Notes: a model not told the origin generated them from the letters alone. A DNA stretch of 64,000 nucleotides from Nostoc sp. LEGE 06077 (GCF_015207705.1 NZ_JADEWI010000005.1:1-64000); one strand, 5' to 3'; counted from the stretch's first letter, positions 27,380 through 37,523 are shown. Translations and numbers: made by a program.

Positions 27380-28156
27380 ATGGAAACTCAGCTAAATTCT
27401 CTAAAACCAGCAGTTTATATTGTGGGGGCTGGGCCGGGAGACCCTGATTTATTAACTGTTAAGGCGCAAAAACTCCTTTCTACGGCAGATGTAATTTTAT
27501 TTGCTGATGCTTTAATTCCCGAACAAATCTTAAATATCTGCCGACAGGATGCGGAAATTATTCCAACTGCGGCTAAGACTTTAGAAGAGATTGTAGCCTT
27601 GATGGTGGAACTGGTGCGATCGCAACAAAAATCTCTGGTTCGGCTTCATTCTGGCGACCCTAGTCTTTACAGTGCTGTTCACGAACAAATGCAACTGCTG
27701 GCTGAAGCTGACATTCCCTTTGAAGTAGTTCCAGGAATCAGTGCCTTTCAAGCAGCCGCAGCCAAACTCAAGGTAGAATTAACAGTCCCCGGTTTAGTTC
27801 AAACTATCATCCTCACCCGGATCAGCGGACGTACCGAAGTCCCCGCCACAGAAGAATTAGCCAGTCTCGCCGCCCATCAAGCTAGTTTATGCTTATACCT
27901 GAGTGCGCGTCACATCGAAAATGCCCAAGCTAAATTATTAGAACATTACCCAGATGAAACCCCAGTGGCAATTTGTTTTCGCATAGGCTGGCCTGATGAA
28001 AAAATTCGGGTTGTTCCTCTCACGCAAATGGCGGAATGCACCCAGCAAGAAAATCTCATTCGCACCACACTTTATATAATCAGTCCGGCACTGAAAGCAG
28101 CAAACGAGCGATCGCACTTATATAATCCTGAATATCATCATTTATTTCGTGCTTAA
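27380..28156 (+). CDS. cobM: Precorrin-4 C11-methyltransferase
   Basis: CobM/CbiF methylates C-11 of precorrin-4 (or the cobalt form) in corrin ring synthesis for vitamin B12 or pseudocobalamin. The 258-residue protein has the tetrapyrrole-methylase start VYIVGAGPGDPDLLTVKA, the SAM-binding RLHSGDPSLYSA block and VVPGISAFQAAAA. Length is typical. It stands alone here, without other cob genes, which is common in cyanobacteria. Confidence 0.93.
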   Translation: METQLNSLKPAVYIVGAGPGDPDLLTVKAQKLLSTADVILFADALIPEQILNICRQDAEIIPTAAKTLEEIVALMVELVRSQQKSLVRLHSGDPSLYSAVHEQMQLLAEADIPFEVVPGISAFQAAAAKLKVELTVPGLVQTIILTRISGRTEVPATEELASLAAHQASLCLYLSARHIENAQAKLLEHYPDETPVAICFRIGWPDEKIRVVPLTQMAECTQQENLIRTTLYIISPALKAANERSHLYNPEYHHLFRA

Positions 28157-28251
28157 CCATTTATCAGTTTCCCTATCTCCGCGTTCTCTGCGCCTCTGCG
28201 GTTAGATAAACTTAACAGTGTAAATAAAGTCAGAAAGTCTAATTCAGTACT

Positions 28252-28605
28252 ATGCCATTAATTAAAGTACAAACTTCTGTAACTGCGCCTGCAAAACCTG
28301 AAGTTGAGACGATGCTGAAGAGTTTGTCAGGGAAATTAGCCAAACATTTAGGTAAACCAGAATCTTATGTGATGACGGCATTTGAAGCGGATATCCCTAT
28401 GACTTTTGCGGGAACTACAGACCCGGTTTGTTACATCGAAATTAAAAGTGTTGGGATGATGAAGCCTAACCAAACTGAAGCAATGAGTCAAGATTTTTGT
28501 CGGCAGATTAATCAAGCTTTAGGTGTACCACAAAATCGGATTTACATAGAATTTGCGGATGCTACAGGTGCAATGTGGGGCTGGAATAGCACAACATTTG
28601 GTTAG
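28252..28605 (+). CDS. Phenylpyruvate tautomerase / MIF-like protein
   Basis: A 117-residue tautomerase-superfamily protein. After Met removal the N-terminal residue is the catalytic proline (MPLIKVQTSV). It contains the family's GKPESYVM and NRIYIEFADATGAMWGWN blocks and should form a trimer. Tautomerase activity is expected from the fold; the cellular substrate in cyanobacteria is not known. It is monocistronic. Confidence 0.88.
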   Translation: MPLIKVQTSVTAPAKPEVETMLKSLSGKLAKHLGKPESYVMTAFEADIPMTFAGTTDPVCYIEIKSVGMMKPNQTEAMSQDFCRQINQALGVPQNRIYIEFADATGAMWGWNSTTFG

Positions 28606-28743
28606 TCTCTAGAAAAATTTACCTAACTGTATTTAAATAGGGATGTGATATTACAGACAACCACGGGAATACTACTCAATAATGTATCTCCTGTGGTGTC
28701 TCTAATTACGAATAGTTTTATCAAAACAGAATTCAATTCTGAA

Positions 28744-28836
28744 TAGGACTTACACACGAGTTACGGAATAACGAACCACAGAGACGCAGAGGACACAGAG
28801 GAATGAGAATTTGAGAGGTTTTTTGCGTAAGTCCTA
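28744..28836. mobile_element. MITE-like element with TAGGACTTAC ends
   Basis: TAGGACTTACACA (from 28744) and TGCGTAAGTCCTA (to 28836) are near-perfect inverted ends around a core that includes CACAGAGACGCAGAGGACAC. No protein is encoded in the 93 bases. Elements with these ends are, as I recall, abundant in Nostoc, and mobilisation by a full IS elsewhere is likely. Confidence 0.65.
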
Positions 28837-29061
28837 CTGAATTCTGTGCGACTGGCGAATAGGCGAGTCCGCAAGCGTCTGAATAAGCGGGCTTAATACC
28901 TCAAATAATTGATTATAACGGATGTATTCTTCTTCAAGGGTTCATCCAATCCTTATGAAATTACGAAGACTTTATCTGAATTTAAGGGTTTTTTCTCTAA
29001 AAAATCCGAAAAACTCTAAGTTAAATTTGAAGCTGATAGTAATCAAACTGTAGGACTGATT

Positions 29062-29508
29062 ATGAACAGCTTTTATCAGATACAAAATAAATCTTTGTCA
29101 CTAATTTTAGCTGCAACCTCACTATTAGCTGGAATTGTCGGTATCTCTTCTTCTGCGAGTGCTGCACAATTGGAATCTGCACCAGTTTCAGCAGTCAATA
29201 ATCAGATAATTGCTAAAACCTCTGTTTGTCCTCGCTATGCAGGCGGTGGACGGTTAGAAGCTTATTTTGAAACTAGTAATTTTTATATTCATATTTGTAG
29301 CAAAAATGGAAACCTTTTTTACACAGGGATTTCTAAGTCTACAGGTAAAGGTATCCGTGCGCTCCGCGCTTACTCTGAAGAAGGTACAGGATATGTAGCT
29401 ACGAATAACAATTATGAATATGTAGTTAATGGTGCAGGCCTGGAGATTCTCAAAAATGGTAGGGTTATCCAAACAGACCGAGTAATTAAGTATGTAAGTG
29501 GATATTAA
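29062..29508 (+). CDS. Secreted hypothetical protein
   Basis: A 148-residue protein with a signal peptide (about residues 10-35; hydrophobic core LILAATSLLAGIVGI, cleavage likely after ASA). The mature part has two cysteines (about residues 58 and 79), probably a disulfide, and a repeated aromatic/glycine pattern in its second half (YVATNNNYEYVV). I do not recognise a family. It is probably periplasmic or extracellular. A small palindrome-like GTGCGCTCCGCGC lies in its coding sequence near 29359. Confidence 0.7.
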   Translation: MNSFYQIQNKSLSLILAATSLLAGIVGISSSASAAQLESAPVSAVNNQIIAKTSVCPRYAGGGRLEAYFETSNFYIHICSKNGNLFYTGISKSTGKGIRALRAYSEEGTGYVATNNNYEYVVNGAGLEILKNGRVIQTDRVIKYVSGY

Positions 29509-29631
29509 AGTTATAGCTGTAGGCAAGGTAGTTAGGACACCAGTGTCACCTGTCCCCTGCGATAAATATGCAATTTTTTGGTGTAACAGCTTAGGATAGA
29601 GATCCAAGTCTCAACTCGTAAGTCTCTTTCT

Positions 29632-30699
29632 ATGTCTGCTACGCCATCTATTTCTCAAGTTGACTCATCCACCCCCAAAACATTAGAAATTCCTCCCCTA
29701 CTCGGTGCTTCGGTTAGCGAGTTAACTGCTTGGGTACAGCAGCAGGGACAACCAGCCTACCGAGGTAAACAGTTACATGATTGGATTTATCATCAGCAAG
29801 TGCGATCGCTTGCTGATATTTCTGTGTTTCCCAAACAATGGCGTTCAGAAATTGCAGATATCCCCATTGGACGTTCTACCATCCACCTCCGCAAAGTTGC
29901 CCCAGATGGTACAGTCAAGTATCTGCTGCAATTAGCCGATGGGCAAATTATCGAAACTGTGGGGATTCCGTCCGATAGGCGATTAACTGTATGTGTCTCT
30001 ACCCAGGTGGGTTGTCCAATGGCTTGCGATTTCTGCGCTACTGGGAAAGGTGGCTATAAACGCAACTTAGCCCGTCATGAAATCATTGATCAGGTGTTAA
30101 CTGTACAAGAGGACTTTGAGGAACGAGTTAGCAATGTGGTGTTCATGGGATTGGGTGAGCCATTGCTGAATGTTGATAATGTCTTAGGCGCAATTACATC
30201 GTTAAATCAAGATATCGGTATTGGACAGCGGATGCTAACTGTTTCTACAGTCGGAATTCGCGATCGCATTCGTCAGTTTGCTGAACATAATTTACAAGTT
30301 ACCCTAGCGGTAAGTCTCCACGCCCCTAACCAAGCACTCCGCGAAAAACTTATCCCCAGCGCCCGCTTTTATCCTCTGGAAGATTTACTGGCTGAATGTC
30401 GGGAATATGTAGCCATTACAGGCCGCCGTGTAACTTTTGAATATGTCTTGCTGGCTGGTGTCAACGATTTACCCGAACACGCCTTGGAACTAGCAAAGTG
30501 TCTGCGAGGATTCCAAAGTCATGTCAACTTGATTCCCTATAACCCAATTCAAGAAGTTGACTATCAACGCCCTAGCCGCGATCGCATTCAAGCTTTTGTC
30601 AACGTTCTCCAACAACAACACACTGCTGTTAGCGTTCGCTACTCTCGTGGTTTAGAAGCTGATGCAGCTTGTGGACAATTGAGAATGACTCAAAAGTAA
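29632..30699 (+). CDS. rlmN: 23S rRNA (adenine-2503)-C2 methyltransferase RlmN
   Basis: A 355-residue radical-SAM methylase that modifies A2503 of 23S rRNA (and A37 of some tRNAs). The 4Fe-4S cluster ligands are in CPMACDFC (Cys 128, 132, 135), and a conserved methylation Cys is near the C-terminus (DAACGQ). Length and motifs are typical. Its stop is followed by a convergent small zinc-ribbon gene. Confidence 0.95.
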   Translation: MSATPSISQVDSSTPKTLEIPPLLGASVSELTAWVQQQGQPAYRGKQLHDWIYHQQVRSLADISVFPKQWRSEIADIPIGRSTIHLRKVAPDGTVKYLLQLADGQIIETVGIPSDRRLTVCVSTQVGCPMACDFCATGKGGYKRNLARHEIIDQVLTVQEDFEERVSNVVFMGLGEPLLNVDNVLGAITSLNQDIGIGQRMLTVSTVGIRDRIRQFAEHNLQVTLAVSLHAPNQALREKLIPSARFYPLEDLLAECREYVAITGRRVTFEYVLLAGVNDLPEHALELAKCLRGFQSHVNLIPYNPIQEVDYQRPSRDRIQAFVNVLQQQHTAVSVRYSRGLEADAACGQLRMTQK

Positions 30700-30724
30700 C
30701 CTGAAGTTTGAAATTACTAAATTT

Positions 30725-30922
30725 TTACTCAACACTCAGCACTTTTTTACTTAGTTGAATTCCAGGGGCGTAAGCTTCAATTACTTTGCCAGTACGTGTG
30801 CAACTAATCATCAAGTAATCACAACTTGAGCATTGTGTCCGCGTTATTTCGCTATCTAAAATATAATAACGCTCTGCTTTACTACCACAATTTGGGCAGT
30901 AAATACTTTGTACTGTCTGCAT
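30725..30922 (-). CDS. Small zinc-ribbon protein
   Basis: A 65-residue protein with two Cys pairs, CPNCGS (about residue 9) and CSSC (about 32), which should form a zinc ribbon, followed by a short charged tail. Such replicate-free mini zinc ribbons are widespread in cyanobacteria without an assigned role. ATG at 30920-30922. Confidence 0.7.
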   Translation of the reverse strand: MQTVQSIYCPNCGSKAERYYILDSEITRTQCSSCDYLMISCTRTGKVIEAYAPGIQLSKKVLSVE

Positions 30923-31321
30923 TTTTAAACCCCTGGATGTAACTATTTTTTCAGTTGCTAGACTGTTAGTTAAAACTTCAATCTTATGTTTAACTAACGT
31001 AACAAACCGCCCTAAATTTGGCTGGTAATCTTAAGAAAAATTTTAGCTAATAAACTTTTGCAATGCCTTTATTTATTATCTTAATCTGTAGGTGCGTTTA
31101 CCATCTCACTTTAGATATATAAATTCACTTTTAAGGAATTTCCACTTAGAAATGAGATGATCCCTATGGATAAAACTTTGAGAGAGCTTTATTTTAAGTC
31201 ATTTCAAAATTTATTACGAAGTTATTTATGTATTCAAAAGTCATTTACAAAGTATTACTGTATATTTAGTAACAAAATCTCAATTTTAAACTTTGCTTAA
31301 TCTTTGGGAATACGCTAGGTC
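30923..31321. other. AT-rich intergenic region
   Basis: About 400 bases between the zinc-ribbon gene and the MITE-like element. I see no convincing frame, RNA fold or operator in it. Confidence 0.5.
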
Positions 31322-31562
31322 TAGCAGTCATATTTGATATTTGAAAAAACTCAGTACAGTTTCTATTCCCTGTTCCCTATTCCCTACCTTCACGAGTAAG
31401 TTCAGAAATCAAATCAGATTGCTATATATAGGACTCATATTTGATTTTAGAAAAAAACTCAGTATAGTTTCTGTTCCCTGTTCCCTACCTTCACGAGTAA
31501 GTTCAGAAATCAAATCAAGGGAGACACGGAGGAGAGATTTTTTTAATCAAATCTGACTGCTA
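31322..31562. mobile_element. Composite MITE-like repeat element (two units)
   Basis: TAGCAGTCATATTTGAT (31322-31338) and ATCAAATCTGACTGCTA (31546-31562) are inverted ends. Inside lie two near-identical direct copies of about 90 bases (CTCAGTA, a TTCCCTGTTCCCTA heptamer run, CTTCACGAGTAAGTTCAGAAATCA; each part shared by both copies). The first unit ends in its own inverted repeat, ATCAGATTGCTA, at 31424. No transposase is encoded. A related element lies at 63722-63855. It looks like a nested or duplicated non-autonomous element. Confidence 0.65.
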
Positions 31563-31759
31563 AGGATGATAAACTCCCGAAGTTTGCAATTCTTGCACTG
31601 TTTACTGATCGAGAAATTGATCCTCTCGTGGAGTTACATTATCCCAACGCAGATTTCCAGGGGTTAATTCTTTACGGGTGTAACCCAACATTTCTCAAAA
31701 GCATCATTGGCTTTATCGATACAACCGCTAAAATCCCCGAAATAAATTACCTAATTTAG
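31547..31759 (+). pseudogene. 3' remnant of a gene cut off by the MITE-like element
   Basis: An open frame without a start codon reads KDDKLPKFAILALFTDREID, then PLVELHYPNADFQGLILYGC and a further 25 residues to TAG 31757-31759. The text is clearly protein-like and begins exactly where the mobile element ends, so the 5' part was probably lost or displaced. I do not recognise the parent family. Confidence 0.5.
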
Positions 31760-32078
31760 ATTAAAAGCGCTGTCTATCTTCAGAAATACGACTTGAGTTA
31801 GAGAATTATCATTTTTGATCAAATGTTCTATTAAACAGAATATTGATTAGAGTATTATTTATTTTGTTGGCATATAAATATTCACAAAAATTAATTGAGG
31901 CAGTAGTTAAAAATGCCAGTAAGTAAAAAATAGTAAATTGCAATCGCACTGAATGAACTGAGATTTTTTCTGTAAAATCTCCTCTGCTCACAGTAAAATT
32001 GTCAATAGGATGATCGCTAAGGAAAAATAAGAATTTCACTTGAAAAAATCAACATTTTTCAAAGTTAACGGGGATTTT

Positions 32079-32507
32079 ATGGAACCTCCTCTACCTCTTA
32101 CTGGCTTAAATATCTTGGTAGTTGATGATGATGATGATAGCCGTTTTTACGTCACTACCGTCTTAGAAACAGATGGAGCCAATGTTGTCGCAGTAGCATC
32201 AGCCGCAGCTGCACTAGAAACGCTGATTAATCTACAGCCAGAAGTTTTGGTATGTGATATTGCGATGCCGGAGGAAGATGGTTATACACTCATCCGCAAA
32301 GTGCGATCGCTCAAACCAGATCAAGGAGGACGAACCCCAGCAATTGCTTTAACCGCCTACGGTGATAATGAGGATCGTGTCCGCGCCTTAGAAGCAGGTT
32401 TTCAAACTCATGTTGCTAAACCAGTTGACCCAAATGAACTAGTAGAAATCGTCGCAAATTCCGTTGCTAACTCTAAAAATTACAGTAGGGAACAGAGAAC
32501 AGGGTGA
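32079..32507 (+). CDS. CheY-like response regulator receiver protein
   Basis: A stand-alone receiver domain of 142 residues. The acidic pocket VVDDDDDS, phospho-acceptor Asp in VLVCDIAMPEEDGY (about residue 60), T/A switch ALTAYGDNEDR and Lys in AKPVDP are all present. I chose ATG 32079-32081 (MEPPLPLTG), preceded by GGGGAT; a TTG 39 bases upstream is the alternative. It is strikingly similar to the C-terminal receiver of the hybrid kinase at 58.9-61.0 kb. The last residues (YSREQRTG) are encoded by repeat-like DNA. The partner kinase is not adjacent. Confidence 0.88.
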   Translation: MEPPLPLTGLNILVVDDDDDSRFYVTTVLETDGANVVAVASAAAALETLINLQPEVLVCDIAMPEEDGYTLIRKVRSLKPDQGGRTPAIALTAYGDNEDRVRALEAGFQTHVAKPVDPNELVEIVANSVANSKNYSREQRTG

Positions 32508-32524
32508 GTCAAAAATGACCACCA

Positions 32525-33415
32525 TTAATTAAAACTTATTTGCTCAGATTTATATTCTGGTGGCTCAACGTGAATGAGAATTCTCACTGGATGAAAGCGT
32601 TCTTCCAAGCGTCTTTCAACATTTTCTGTAACGTGGTGTGCTGTTTGGACATCTGGCGCATCTACAATTAAGTGCATTTCAATGAAAACTTGCCTACCTA
32701 AAACACCTCTAGAAGCAATATCATGACAGTTCAGCACTCCTGGTACAGAAGTGGCTATTTCATGGATTGCTTCTGGTGCGATCGCCATTTGATCCACCAG
32801 CCAAGGTAAATTAGCTTGTAACACTGACCAGCCACTCCAAAACACCAACAAAGCTACAGGAAACGCCAACACAATATCTAGCCATTGATAACCGAGCCAA
32901 ACCCCAATCAAGCCACCAATTACCGAAATTGTTACCCAAATATCGCTCATAGTATGCATAGCATCAGCGATTAAAATCGGACTACCTACCCGGCGACCCT
33001 CGTTTCGTTCGTAAAACGCTACAAAAACATTCACCCCCAACACTATTAGTAATAACCACAACTCAGGTGGTGAAATACGCACAGGCTCACCACCTTTGAT
33101 AATGCGCTCAATTGCTCCTTGCAGAATTTCAAAGCAAGCTATACCTAAAAAAGCCGCAATTCCTAAAGCTCCCACCGCTTCAAATTTTTGGTGTCCGTAA
33201 GGATGTTCGCGGTCAGGATGGGGTGAAGAAAACTTACTAGCAAATAATCCTAAAACGTTATTTGCACTGTCAGTCACACTATGCAAAGCATCAGCTAACA
33301 AGCTTAAAGAACCAGTCCAATAACCCACAACTGCTTTTAATCCCATCACGAACAAATTCAGCAGTAGGGTAATAATTAAAACTTTGCGTACAGTTCTCCG
33401 ATTATCGTAAGTCAT
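32525..33415 (-). CDS. Cation diffusion facilitator (divalent metal efflux)
   Basis: A 296-residue CDF-family transporter with six membrane helices and a C-terminal cytoplasmic domain. The metal-site motif LLADALHSVTDSANN is in helix 2 and ADAMHTMSDIWV in helix 5. H-D/D-type sites of this kind usually export zinc, iron or manganese in exchange for protons; the specific metal cannot be read. It is convergent with the receiver gene, 17 bases apart. Confidence 0.9.
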   Translation of the reverse strand: MTYDNRRTVRKVLIITLLLNLFVMGLKAVVGYWTGSLSLLADALHSVTDSANNVLGLFASKFSSPHPDREHPYGHQKFEAVGALGIAAFLGIACFEILQGAIERIIKGGEPVRISPPELWLLLIVLGVNVFVAFYERNEGRRVGSPILIADAMHTMSDIWVTISVIGGLIGVWLGYQWLDIVLAFPVALLVFWSGWSVLQANLPWLVDQMAIAPEAIHEIATSVPGVLNCHDIASRGVLGRQVFIEMHLIVDAPDVQTAHHVTENVERRLEERFHPVRILIHVEPPEYKSEQISFN

Positions 33416-33787
33416 AGATATTTTTTAACAGTAAGTTCTATGACTTCTAAGTGTAAAACTTAAAACCTTAATTAGGTAAAACGAATTTCTGCTTAGTTAT
33501 AATTATTCTCTATATAGACTCAAGAATTCTGGAGAAGCTGTTGAGATTAATTGTAATTAATGTCAGCTACAAGCTTGTTATCTATGAATAATGAAAATTA
33601 TATCAGCCGTTAGTTTTATCATTAATTGATGAAAAAATATCATTAATTTTATTTTTAAATGAATTCTCTAGTCAGTTCCCATCAGCGAGCAGGGGAACAA
33701 TCAGTAAAAGCGCAAAGTAGCTTTATCTCAGTCAAGACCAACTATTCCGGTAACATTAGGTAAGTATCAAACATTTAATCAAAGCTC
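33416..33787. other. Intergenic region without a recognisable feature
   Basis: AT-rich spacer of about 370 bases between divergent genes. It must contain the promoters of the cation-efflux gene and the 117-residue gene; no clear operator or RNA fold is visible. Confidence 0.5.
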
Positions 33788-34141
33788 ATGTCTTCAACTC
33801 CTTTGACATTAAACTTAGTTGAAGGTTCTGTCTCCTTCAGTTTTTCACCCCAAGCCGCACTAGAATTAAAAGTGGCAATTGACCAGTTAATGCAGCGGCT
33901 GAAAACTATCGCAGCTAAACCAGCAGGTGGTGGTGGTAAAGTCACTCCCCAGCCTCCCTTGGAATACCGTCATACTGGCGAAGTATTTTTAGAAATTTTC
34001 TGTAATCCGAATATCTGGCCTACTCCCTTTGCCGCCAAAGTTTTGTTGACGGTACGTGATGTCACCATCCGCTTAACGACCGAAACCGAATTAACTCGGC
34101 TCATCGAAGATATTAACCAATATTTAGAACAAGTGGGTTAA
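33788..34141 (+). CDS. Conserved-looking hypothetical protein (117 aa)
   Basis: A soluble 117-residue protein: a helical middle (about residues 22-45), a Gly/Pro linker ([12 protein letters not shown]) and a C-terminal half with W-P-T-P-F-A-A-K-V. No signal peptide or membrane helix. I do not recognise the family. It stands alone and is followed by a repeat-rich spacer. Confidence 0.65.
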   Translation: MSSTPLTLNLVEGSVSFSFSPQAALELKVAIDQLMQRLKTIAAKPAGGGGKVTPQPPLEYRHTGEVFLEIFCNPNIWPTPFAAKVLLTVRDVTIRLTTETELTRLIEDINQYLEQVG

Positions 34142-34164
34142 GGAGGGAGAGGGAGGGGGACGAA

Positions 34165-34335
34165 GGCAGGAGGCAGGTGTATATTTTTTACGTTCTACCC
34201 GAAAAACACTGATTTGGGGTGTAGGGGTGTGGGGGTGATGTAACTCTGATTAAATCGTGATTTTTAGAGTCATTACTCATTTCAAGACAGAGGGAAGAAT
34301 TATTTTCTAAAACCTCCCGCCTCCTGCCTCCTGCC
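34165..34335. repeat. Inverted pair of GGCAGGA heptamer repeats
   Basis: GGCAGGAGGCAGG (34165-34177) and its exact complement CCTGCCTCCTGCC (34323-34335) face each other across the 240-base gap between the hypothetical gene and the sigma-factor gene. Either arm is a short tandem repeat; together they could form a 13-bp stem. Confidence 0.75.
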
Positions 34336-34384
34336 CTCTGCCTTTCTTTGTTAGGAATTACGATAGTTATTCAATCCATTAATA

Positions 34385-35383
34385 TTAACTAGCTAAATAG
34401 CCGCGTATTTTATCTTTATGTCGCCGTAGGGTCATTAAAGCTTGCAGTTCTAATTGTCGCACTCGTTCTCGACTAATACCCATACGTTGACCAATTTCCG
34501 ATAAAGAGAGTGTATTGTAGTCTGTCAAACCTAATCTTAATGTTAATATTTCCCGTTGTTGGATAGTTAATTTTGATAATAAATCTTGAATACTTTGTTG
34601 GAGAAAACTTTGGTCAGCGTAGGATTCAGGCGAAAGTCCTTCATCTTCCAGCATATTATATAATTCTGTATCGTTTTCTGGGCCAACTCGTAGTTCTAAA
34701 GATAAAGGCTGCCGTGCTAACAGTAAATAATCTCGAATTTCTTTAGGGTCTAAAGATAGTTCTTCAGCGATTTCGCCCGTTGAAGGTGTATGACCTAATT
34801 TTTGCGCTAATTCGCGTTGGGTTCGCTTGATTTTGTTGAGTTTTTCTGTAAGATGAATAGGCAAACGGATAGTCCGTCCTTGTTCGGCGATCGCTCTTGT
34901 AATTGCCTGACGAATCCACCAATAAGCATAGGTAGAAAATTTGTATCCTCTAGTAGGATCAAATTTCTCCACGCCTCTTTCTAAACCTAAGCTTCCTTCT
35001 TGAATTAAGTCAAGAAAATCTAAATTACGTTTTTGATATTTCTTGGCAATAGAAACTACCAGTCGTAAATTTCCTCTAATCATTGTTTCCTTGGCTTGAT
35101 ATCCCTGCTGTAGTTGTTGCACTAATTCTGCTTCACTAAGCTTGGCAGATTCAGCCCATTCGGCTTGTGTTGGTTGACGCTGTAATTGAATAAATAATTT
35201 TTCTTTGACCGTCAGTAAACTCATCAGTTGTTGAACTTGCTGGCCAAAATGTATTTCTTGCTCATGATTTAATAAGGGGATACGTCCAATTTCATGTAGA
35301 TAGCTACGTACCAAATCAGTATTAGATAAAGATTGGCGATTTTGCTCGCTGACGCTGATAGATTGATGTGATGGATATTTCAT
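34385..35383 (-). CDS. Group 2 RNA polymerase sigma factor (RpoD-like)
   Basis: A 332-residue sigma-70 protein without region 1.1. Region 1.2 is DLVRSYLHEIGRIPLL, region 2 contains DLIQEGSLGLERGVEKFDP and YAYWWIRQAITRAI, region 3 follows, and region 4.2 has the HTH LSLSEIGQRMGISRERVRQL. The near-identity to primary sigma in region 2.4 with a short N-terminus is the pattern of cyanobacterial group 2 sigmas (SigB-SigE), which serve stress and nutrient responses. I cannot tell which SigB-E type it is. Confidence 0.9.
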   Translation of the reverse strand: MKYPSHQSISVSEQNRQSLSNTDLVRSYLHEIGRIPLLNHEQEIHFGQQVQQLMSLLTVKEKLFIQLQRQPTQAEWAESAKLSEAELVQQLQQGYQAKETMIRGNLRLVVSIAKKYQKRNLDFLDLIQEGSLGLERGVEKFDPTRGYKFSTYAYWWIRQAITRAIAEQGRTIRLPIHLTEKLNKIKRTQRELAQKLGHTPSTGEIAEELSLDPKEIRDYLLLARQPLSLELRVGPENDTELYNMLEDEGLSPESYADQSFLQQSIQDLLSKLTIQQREILTLRLGLTDYNTLSLSEIGQRMGISRERVRQLELQALMTLRRHKDKIRGYLAS

Positions 35384-35678
35384 TTTTCTTTAATCTTAAG
35401 AAAGGTTTCTTGATTTAGAAGAAAATGGCTGGCATTCCTAATATCAAACGTTAAGTGTTCGCCAAAATTTATTCCAGCGGTGACTAGATACGTTTATCTA
35501 TTTCAGAATTAACTTTTCTTAAGGTAAGAGCTTGATGTGACAGGAATTTGTCAAAGATTTGAATAAGTCATGTCTATCTAGAGGGAGCATCCACTTTTGC
35601 CCAAAGTCAGTTTAGGTAGTTCACTTTCTCTCCTAAATATTAGAATGGGAATTAATGTAAAGTTATCCAATAGCCAAA

Positions 35679-37523
35679 GTGCCAGACTCCCTGCCATTGC
35701 GCGATCGCTATCTCGCTTTAATTGACGAAATTGTCCAACTCACCCTCCAGGGCAAAATTAGCTCTGTAGAAATGGTGTACCAAATGTTGCAAAAAGGGAT
35801 CACATCTGGTACAGGGGAAATATTTGAGTTAGCGTTGAGCGATCGCTTGAGTATTATCCAAAGTCAGGTGGACAGCGAAAAGGATGAACTCAAACAAGCC
35901 AAGGCTAACCGTAGTCTCAGAGCAATTAAAACGATTCAAAATCAATGGCAACGCTACTGGGAACAGAATAAAGCCATAGAAGCGATCGCCTTGGCAGTCA
36001 GAGAAATTACTACAGCCGCAGCCGATGAACGCCTGGCTACATTCTTGCGTTTCACTGACCCCAATCAAAAGCAACCACTCAATTCATCACAATTACAACA
36101 GTTAGCCAAAGGTTTGCAACAATTTGCCCAATTAGATGCTGATATCGCCCAAATATCCCAAGGCATTATTCGTGGTTTAGCTAGTTGGCAAAGACTCCAA
36201 GACCACTTGATTAGTTGGATGTACGAGCAAAATCGAGAATTGGGATTTGGCGGCGTACCTGGAGAAAACGGCCCTTGGGCAACTTGGGCAAAAAAAGTTA
36301 ACAGCGAGTTCCCCCAAGCATTATTTCGCAGTTTAGCGTTAGAACAATCTGCCATTGAATTTGCTGAACAGCAACGCAGTCTTACCTTGAGTGACTGGGT
36401 AGAAATGGCGTTGATATTGCAGTATTTGCAACGCGGGTTAGTGAGTTGGTTTGACCAACAACCATATAATGTGCAGGCAGGTTCAAAATTATCGATTTCG
36501 ACCTTTTTGACCTTTGCCGTGATTTGGAGTCAGTTGGCGAGTGGTTTTGGCAACACCGAGGCTGTCTATGGTGATGGCGGTTCCCAAGTTATGCTGCAAA
36601 TTCTGCGAAACTTTGCCCAGCGGTCATATTTTCCCCTTTATGGTGGGATATTTGCTTCCTTTTCGGGGAGTTATTTACGCAACGCCTTAGATTATTTGGA
36701 TGAACCATTACGCCAAGTTGGGGGAACCCAAGAAAAAGCCAGAATTTTGACATTATTAGGTTATTCTCAACGGGCTTTAGGACAATATCAGCGTTCGGTT
36801 AATTTTCACCAGCAAGCATTAGAAATATCCAGAAATGCCGGCGATCGCCCCTGTGAAATTGCCAATCTCAACCACCTCAGCCGGACTTACGTCCAAGAAC
36901 AAGATTATGGAGAGGCGATTAATTATAGCCAACGGGCATTAATCTTGAGTCGACAAGCAGGCGATCGCACAGGTGAAGCCAACGCCCTAGTCAATCTGGG
37001 TTACAGCGAAGTAATGCAGGCGCAACAACTAGAACAAATTGAACCAGAAACCTATGAAATGCCAATTAATTATTTAGAACAAGGTTTAAAGTTATTAGAT
37101 AAATTAGGCGATATCCAAAGTAAAGCCTTGTGTTTGAGTAGTTTAGGTATTGCCTATCTCGTGATTGGTGAAGCGCCAGCTGCAATTAAATATTTAGAAG
37201 GTGGTTTTAAAACAGCACAAACCTGCGGAGACTTATATCTCCAAGGACGAAATTTAGCACATTTAGCAGAAGCTTATTATCAACTCCAAAATGCCGAACA
37301 AGCCATTTACACTGGTGGGTTAGGAATGTATCTTTTAGAGCAAATTGCCTCAACTGAATGGAAACAACCCGCAGGGTTACTGACTATTTTACAAGGGCAA
37401 ATCGGCAAAGAAGCCTTCCAAAATATGCTACAACAGCACCGTTCTAAAATAATGGCGATTATCGGTGTGGATGGCTATGATCACATACCAGAACTATTAA
37501 AAACATATCAGCAAGATATGTAA
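35679..37523 (+). CDS. Tetratricopeptide-repeat protein
   Basis: A 614-residue soluble protein. The N-terminal 330 residues are helical and unassigned. From about residue 345 there are at least five TPR units of the kinesin-light-chain type (ILTLLGYSQRALGQYQRSVN, NLNHLSRTYVQEQDYGEAIN and following). The start is GTG at 35679-35681. TPRs mediate protein-protein contact; the partner is unknown. Two HIP1 octamers fall in the TPR part, which suggests long residence in this genome. Confidence 0.8.
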   Translation: MPDSLPLRDRYLALIDEIVQLTLQGKISSVEMVYQMLQKGITSGTGEIFELALSDRLSIIQSQVDSEKDELKQAKANRSLRAIKTIQNQWQRYWEQNKAIEAIALAVREITTAAADERLATFLRFTDPNQKQPLNSSQLQQLAKGLQQFAQLDADIAQISQGIIRGLASWQRLQDHLISWMYEQNRELGFGGVPGENGPWATWAKKVNSEFPQALFRSLALEQSAIEFAEQQRSLTLSDWVEMALILQYLQRGLVSWFDQQPYNVQAGSKLSISTFLTFAVIWSQLASGFGNTEAVYGDGGSQVMLQILRNFAQRSYFPLYGGIFASFSGSYLRNALDYLDEPLRQVGGTQEKARILTLLGYSQRALGQYQRSVNFHQQALEISRNAGDRPCEIANLNHLSRTYVQEQDYGEAINYSQRALILSRQAGDRTGEANALVNLGYSEVMQAQQLEQIEPETYEMPINYLEQGLKLLDKLGDIQSKALCLSSLGIAYLVIGEAPAAIKYLEGGFKTAQTCGDLYLQGRNLAHLAEAYYQLQNAEQAIYTGGLGMYLLEQIASTEWKQPAGLLTILQGQIGKEAFQNMLQQHRSKIMAIIGVDGYDHIPELLKTYQQDM

